This document shows positions 61,247 to 64,000 of a DNA stretch of 64,000 bases, one piece after another; within the stretch, counting starts at the first letter, position 1; each line of letters begins with the position of its first letter. The DNA lies in NCBI GenBank assembly GCA_023428135.1, contig JAEYZG010000062.1, forward strand, positions 434,001 through 498,000, written 5' to 3'. This DNA is from Bacteroidota bacterium. Its GTDB lineage: Bacteria; Bacteroidota; Bacteroidia; Cytophagales; Cytophagaceae. The position numbers and the translations under genes were made by a program. The notes beneath the pieces were generated by a model that saw only the letters and a list, made by a program, of their open reading frames with translations, had not been told where the DNA came from and did no database searches.

Positions 61247-62758
61247 ATGGCCAACACAGAAAACTCTCAGCCAACCAGACAACAGTTGTACGAGCGCATT
61301 AAAGCAAGCGGCAGAAGTGCTGTCATTCTTGAAGAGATGCAGCGTCTGGGCTTCTGGAAAAGTGATGAAGGAGCTTCAGCAATTCCGGAAATGCTGATCC
61401 ACAAAGAGGCTGACCTTATCAAAGAACTGAATAAGTTACTTCAGCAGCAGCGGATATATCAAAACAGAGAAGAAGCGCTTAAAAAAGTTAGACAAGCAAG
61501 GCTTGAGCAATCCAGAAAAAAAAGAGAAGAAAACAAAATTCTCAGAAAGCAAAAAAGGGAAGCCAAAGCTGCAAGATGGAAAGAACTTAAGGATAAAAAC
61601 ATTATTTATCTTGGAGAGAAAGTTTCTAAAGGTTTAAATAACCAGGTAAGCGATAGCAACAAGCTTTTAAAATACCAGCTACCTGTACTTCAAACAGCAG
61701 AAGAGTTATCTGATGCCATGAAGATAACGATAGGTGAACTAAAGTTTCTTTCTTATAATAGAACTATCAGTAAAATCAACCATTACAGAAGGTTTTATAT
61801 TCCCAAGAAAACTGGGGGCAAACGACTTATCTCCACTCCTATGCCAAGGCTTAAAAAAGCTCAACACTGGATACTTGAAAACATACTTAATAAAATAGAT
61901 GCAACAGAATCGGCACATGGTTTTGTAAAGAAGAGATCTATCGTAAGCAATGCCCTGCCACATGTGAAAGCTGAGGTTGTTGTAAATATTGATCTTAAAG
62001 ATTTCTTCCCTTCTATCAACTATAGAAGAGTTAAAGGATTGTTTATTGCATTGGGGTATTCAGAACAGATTTCTACAATACTCGCATTGATCTGTACTGA
62101 ACCGGACTGTGATCAGGTGGAACTGGACGGGGAAACATTCTATGCAGCAGGCAGTGAAAGGTTTTTGCCACAAGGCGCTCCTACAAGTCCTGCCATCACT
62201 AATCTTATTTGCCGTAAACTTGATCTGAGATTAAAAGGTATTGCAAATAAGCTACATTTCAACTATACAAGATATGCAGACGATCTTACCTTCTCTGCTT
62301 CAGGGTTAGCAGTATCTAACACTTCAACTCTTTTGGGTTTTGTAAAAAAAATAATCAAAGACGAAAAGCTTAATATTAATCCCGATAAGCTTCGTGTGCA
62401 GCGGAAAGGAGCGAGAAAGGAAGTAACAGGAATTGTAGTAAATGACAAACCCAGTGTATGCAGAAAGGAGCTGGATAAATTCAGAGCCCTTTTGCATCAG
62501 ATAGAAAAAGAAGGAACAATAAAAGGAAAACACTGGAACAATAGCAACAACCTGCTTGCCTCCATAAAAGGTTATGCCAACTTTGTAAAGATGGTTAACC
62601 CTGAGAAAGGAAAACCATTGGAAGAAAGAGTTAAAAAAATACTTGAAACGCATCGTTACAAACATGTAATCAAGCATAAACCAAAACCCCTGCAAGCTCC
62701 TGATAGCAAAATCAAGCCGGAAGCAATAAAAAAGAAGCCTTGGTGGAAATTCTGGTAA
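61247..62758 (+). CDS. Retron reverse transcriptase with long N-terminal extension
   Basis: Numbered from the ATG at 61247 (503 residues), the palm motifs are 'VNIDLKDFFPSI', 'LPQGAPTSPAI' and YADD at 343-346 ('YTRYADDLTFSA'). The two retron-specific marks are present: NAxxH as NALPH at 235-239 and VTG at 393-395 ('KEVTGIVVN'). About 160 residues precede the polymerase core, containing a strongly basic coiled coil; a comparable extension is known in the myxobacterial Mx162 retron enzyme. It would copy part of the upstream RNA into msDNA. In-frame ATG at 61205 and TTG at 61184 would overlap the RNA's 3' end, so 61247 is preferred. Confidence 0.9.
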   Translation: MANTENSQPTRQQLYERIKASGRSAVILEEMQRLGFWKSDEGASAIPEMLIHKEADLIKELNKLLQQQRIYQNREEALKKVRQARLEQSRKKREENKILRKQKREAKAARWKELKDKNIIYLGEKVSKGLNNQVSDSNKLLKYQLPVLQTAEELSDAMKITIGELKFLSYNRTISKINHYRRFYIPKKTGGKRLISTPMPRLKKAQHWILENILNKIDATESAHGFVKKRSIVSNALPHVKAEVVVNIDLKDFFPSINYRRVKGLFIALGYSEQISTILALICTEPDCDQVELDGETFYAAGSERFLPQGAPTSPAITNLICRKLDLRLKGIANKLHFNYTRYADDLTFSASGLAVSNTSTLLGFVKKIIKDEKLNINPDKLRVQRKGARKEVTGIVVNDKPSVCRKELDKFRALLHQIEKEGTIKGKHWNNSNNLLASIKGYANFVKMVNPEKGKPLEERVKKILETHRYKHVIKHKPKPLQAPDSKIKPEAIKKKPWWKFW

Positions 62759-62780
62759 TCTTAAAGTCATTTAGACATAA

Positions 62781-62818
62781 AAGAAAAAGGATCATAGCTA
62801 TTATGATCCTTTTCTTTT
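62781..62818. terminator. Bidirectional terminator between the retron and rtcB
   Basis: AAAAGGATCATA (62785-62796) pairs with TATGATCCTTTT (62802-62813) with T-rich flanks on both strands, between convergent genes. Confidence 0.9.
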
Positions 62819-62844
62819 AATAGAGTCTTGATCAACAAATCCTT

Positions 62845-64000
62845 TTAATCAACCTCCTGGAACTTCTCATCTCCGCACATTCTCACAATTTTCGGTAAGA
62901 ATATTCCTACAACTTCAACAAGATCCTTCTGAGCTTCCATAACAGTCCTAATGTCTTTATAAGCCATCGGTGCTTCGTCCAAGCCGGAACCAATCAATTC
63001 AACACCTGCCTTTTGCAATTGTTTCTTTACCGCCTCCGGTTTAAGAGTATTCTTAGCCTGCGTTCTGGACATTGCACGTCCCGCACCATGGGAAGCAGAG
63101 TTAACAGATGCTTCATCACCTTTACCTCTTATCACATAACCCGGAGCAGTCATAGAACCAGGAATAATTCCCAATACACCTTTACCCGCAGGAGTTGCAC
63201 CTTTTCTATGAACGATTACATCATAACCGTTTTCACCTTTTTCTTTCCATGCAAAATTATGGTGATTCTCAATCATAGCAATTGGATTGGTTCTTAAGCC
63301 AACTGCCATTCTTTCATGGATCTGATGATGACAAGCAGATGCATAATCTCCTGCAAGATTCATAGCAAGCCAGTACTCTTGACCTGCTTCGGTATCAAGA
63401 TCAAGCCAGGCAAGGTGTTTAGCTTCCTGAGGCAACTTGCAAGTTTCCATTGCCAGTTTGGTATAATAATTTGCAATTGTTGCTCCCATTCCTCTTGAAC
63501 CTGAGTGCGACAAAAGCGACAAATATTTTCCAGGAGCAATATTCCATTCATTATTCGGATCTACTACTTCAACTATACCAAATTCGACAAAGTGGTTTCC
63601 ACCACCGGAAGATCCGAGCTGGGCATAAGCCCTGTCTTTTAGACCTCTCAGAATCTCAATTTCCGAGAACAAAGGACTTGAAATAATTTCATGATCTTTG
63701 GGCTTCTTAAAAGTAGCTCTACCAAACATAGTATTATTAACAAGCATCTTAATCAGATCTTCTTTTTCTGTCTCGACATAACCCGCAGGAATATCAAATA
63801 TAGACATACACATACGACAACCAATATCTACGCCTACACCATAAGGTATTACCGCATTTCTCGTAGCAAGCACTCCACCTATTGGTAGTCCGTACCCCTG
63901 ATGCGCATCAGGCATTAAAGCACCTGCAATCGAAACAGGAAGTCTCATGGCTGTATCCATCTGTTTGATAGCTCCTGCTTCAATTCCTTCTTTACCATAG
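62845..64000 (-). CDS. rtcB: RtcB RNA-splicing/repair ligase (5' end outside window)
   Basis: The frame stays open to the window edge ('YGKEGIEAGAIKQ' upstream of the first internal Met), so the N-terminal part is missing. Signature motifs include 'MPDAHQGYGLPIGGV', 'GVGVDIGCRMC' (metal-binding Asp and Cys), 'SSGGGNHFVEFG', 'SHSGSRGMG', 'ENHHNFAW' and 'SHGAGRAMSR' with the guanylylated His. RtcB joins 2',3'-cyclic phosphate or 3'-phosphate RNA ends to 5'-OH ends using GTP and manganese. Whether archease (RtcB's partner) lies upstream cannot be seen. Confidence 0.93.
   Translation of the reverse strand, partial: YGKEGIEAGAIKQMDTAMRLPVSIAGALMPDAHQGYGLPIGGVLATRNAVIPYGVGVDIGCRMCMSIFDIPAGYVETEKEDLIKMLVNNTMFGRATFKKPKDHEIISSPLFSEIEILRGLKDRAYAQLGSSGGGNHFVEFGIVEVVDPNNEWNIAPGKYLSLLSHSGSRGMGATIANYYTKLAMETCKLPQEAKHLAWLDLDTEAGQEYWLAMNLAGDYASACHHQIHERMAVGLRTNPIAMIENHHNFAWKEKGENGYDVIVHRKGATPAGKGVLGIIPGSMTAPGYVIRGKGDEASVNSASHGAGRAMSRTQAKNTLKPEAVKKQLQKAGVELIGSGLDEAPMAYKDIRTVMEAQKDLVEVVGIFLPKIVRMCGDEKFQEVD

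Noticed and set aside
61008..62758. Diversity-generating retroelement or group II intron
   Set aside because: The RT has QGAPTSP rather than the DGR-type motif, no template/variable repeat pair or target gene was seen, and there is no maturase or endonuclease domain. NAxxH and VTG fit retrons.

Overview
The window is AT-rich bacterial DNA from a gliding, cellulolytic member of the Bacteroidota, most likely a Cytophaga/Sporocytophaga-type organism of the order Cytophagales. Evidence: secreted proteins with type IX secretion (T9SS) C-terminal tails, a GH8 cellulase joined to repeated Ig-like modules of the kind common in Cytophaga and to a CBM9-like domain, a LytS-type sensor kinase with a propeller-repeat ectodomain, and few Shine-Dalgarno sequences. 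No tRNA, rRNA, CRISPR array or insertion sequence was seen.

Layout. 1-5.2 kb: secreted and lipoprotein genes (CARDB repeats; Ig + PA14), with a possible decayed ORF. 5.2-8.1 kb: a protealysin-like M4 protease overlapped by its emfourin-type inhibitor gene, then ModE-like regulator and ModA without modBC. 8.1-16.5 kb: a coupled TPR-membrane / TPR-AAA+ pair, type II NADH dehydrogenase, a YdjM-like membrane protein, an HSL-type esterase, and an unknown 503-residue protein. 16.7-27 kb: an envelope block with alpha-2-macroglobulin + PBP1C on the plus strand facing a TPR - VanW - L,D-transpeptidase operon. 27-31 kb: a LytTR two-component pair. 31-36.2 kb: Crp/Fnr regulator, HD hydrolase, a fused CoaD-CoaE enzyme, a SnoaL-like gene with a decayed second copy, a second L,D-transpeptidase, and an XRE regulator. 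36.2-45.8 kb: a methyltransferase fused to a degenerate nucleotidyltransferase-like domain, a large GH8 cellulase gene broken by two lesions, and an NAD salvage group (NadV, NadM-Nudix, NrtR-like regulator).

46-62.8 kb is the most unusual part. A J-domain protein, PspA and a PLD-family protein are followed by a minus-strand operon of YqiJ-like, flotillin (YqiK-like) and a 1635-residue AAA+ ATPase. Divergent from that operon is a plus-strand unit of a WGR + HEAT/ARM-repeat protein, a SWIM zinc-finger protein, a highly structured intergenic segment, and a reverse transcriptase with the retron hallmarks NAxxH, YADD and VTG. I read this as a complete tripartite retron of the ARM/WHSWIM kind (type XIII in the published retron classification, as I recall it), with its ncRNA at about 61008-61234. 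The window ends in an rtcB RNA ligase gene cut by the edge.

Working together: the retron unit is probably an anti-phage system; its neighbours look like a membrane-stress module and may or may not be connected to it. The NAD genes form a small regulon. The 16.7-27 kb block acts on peptidoglycan and envelope protection.
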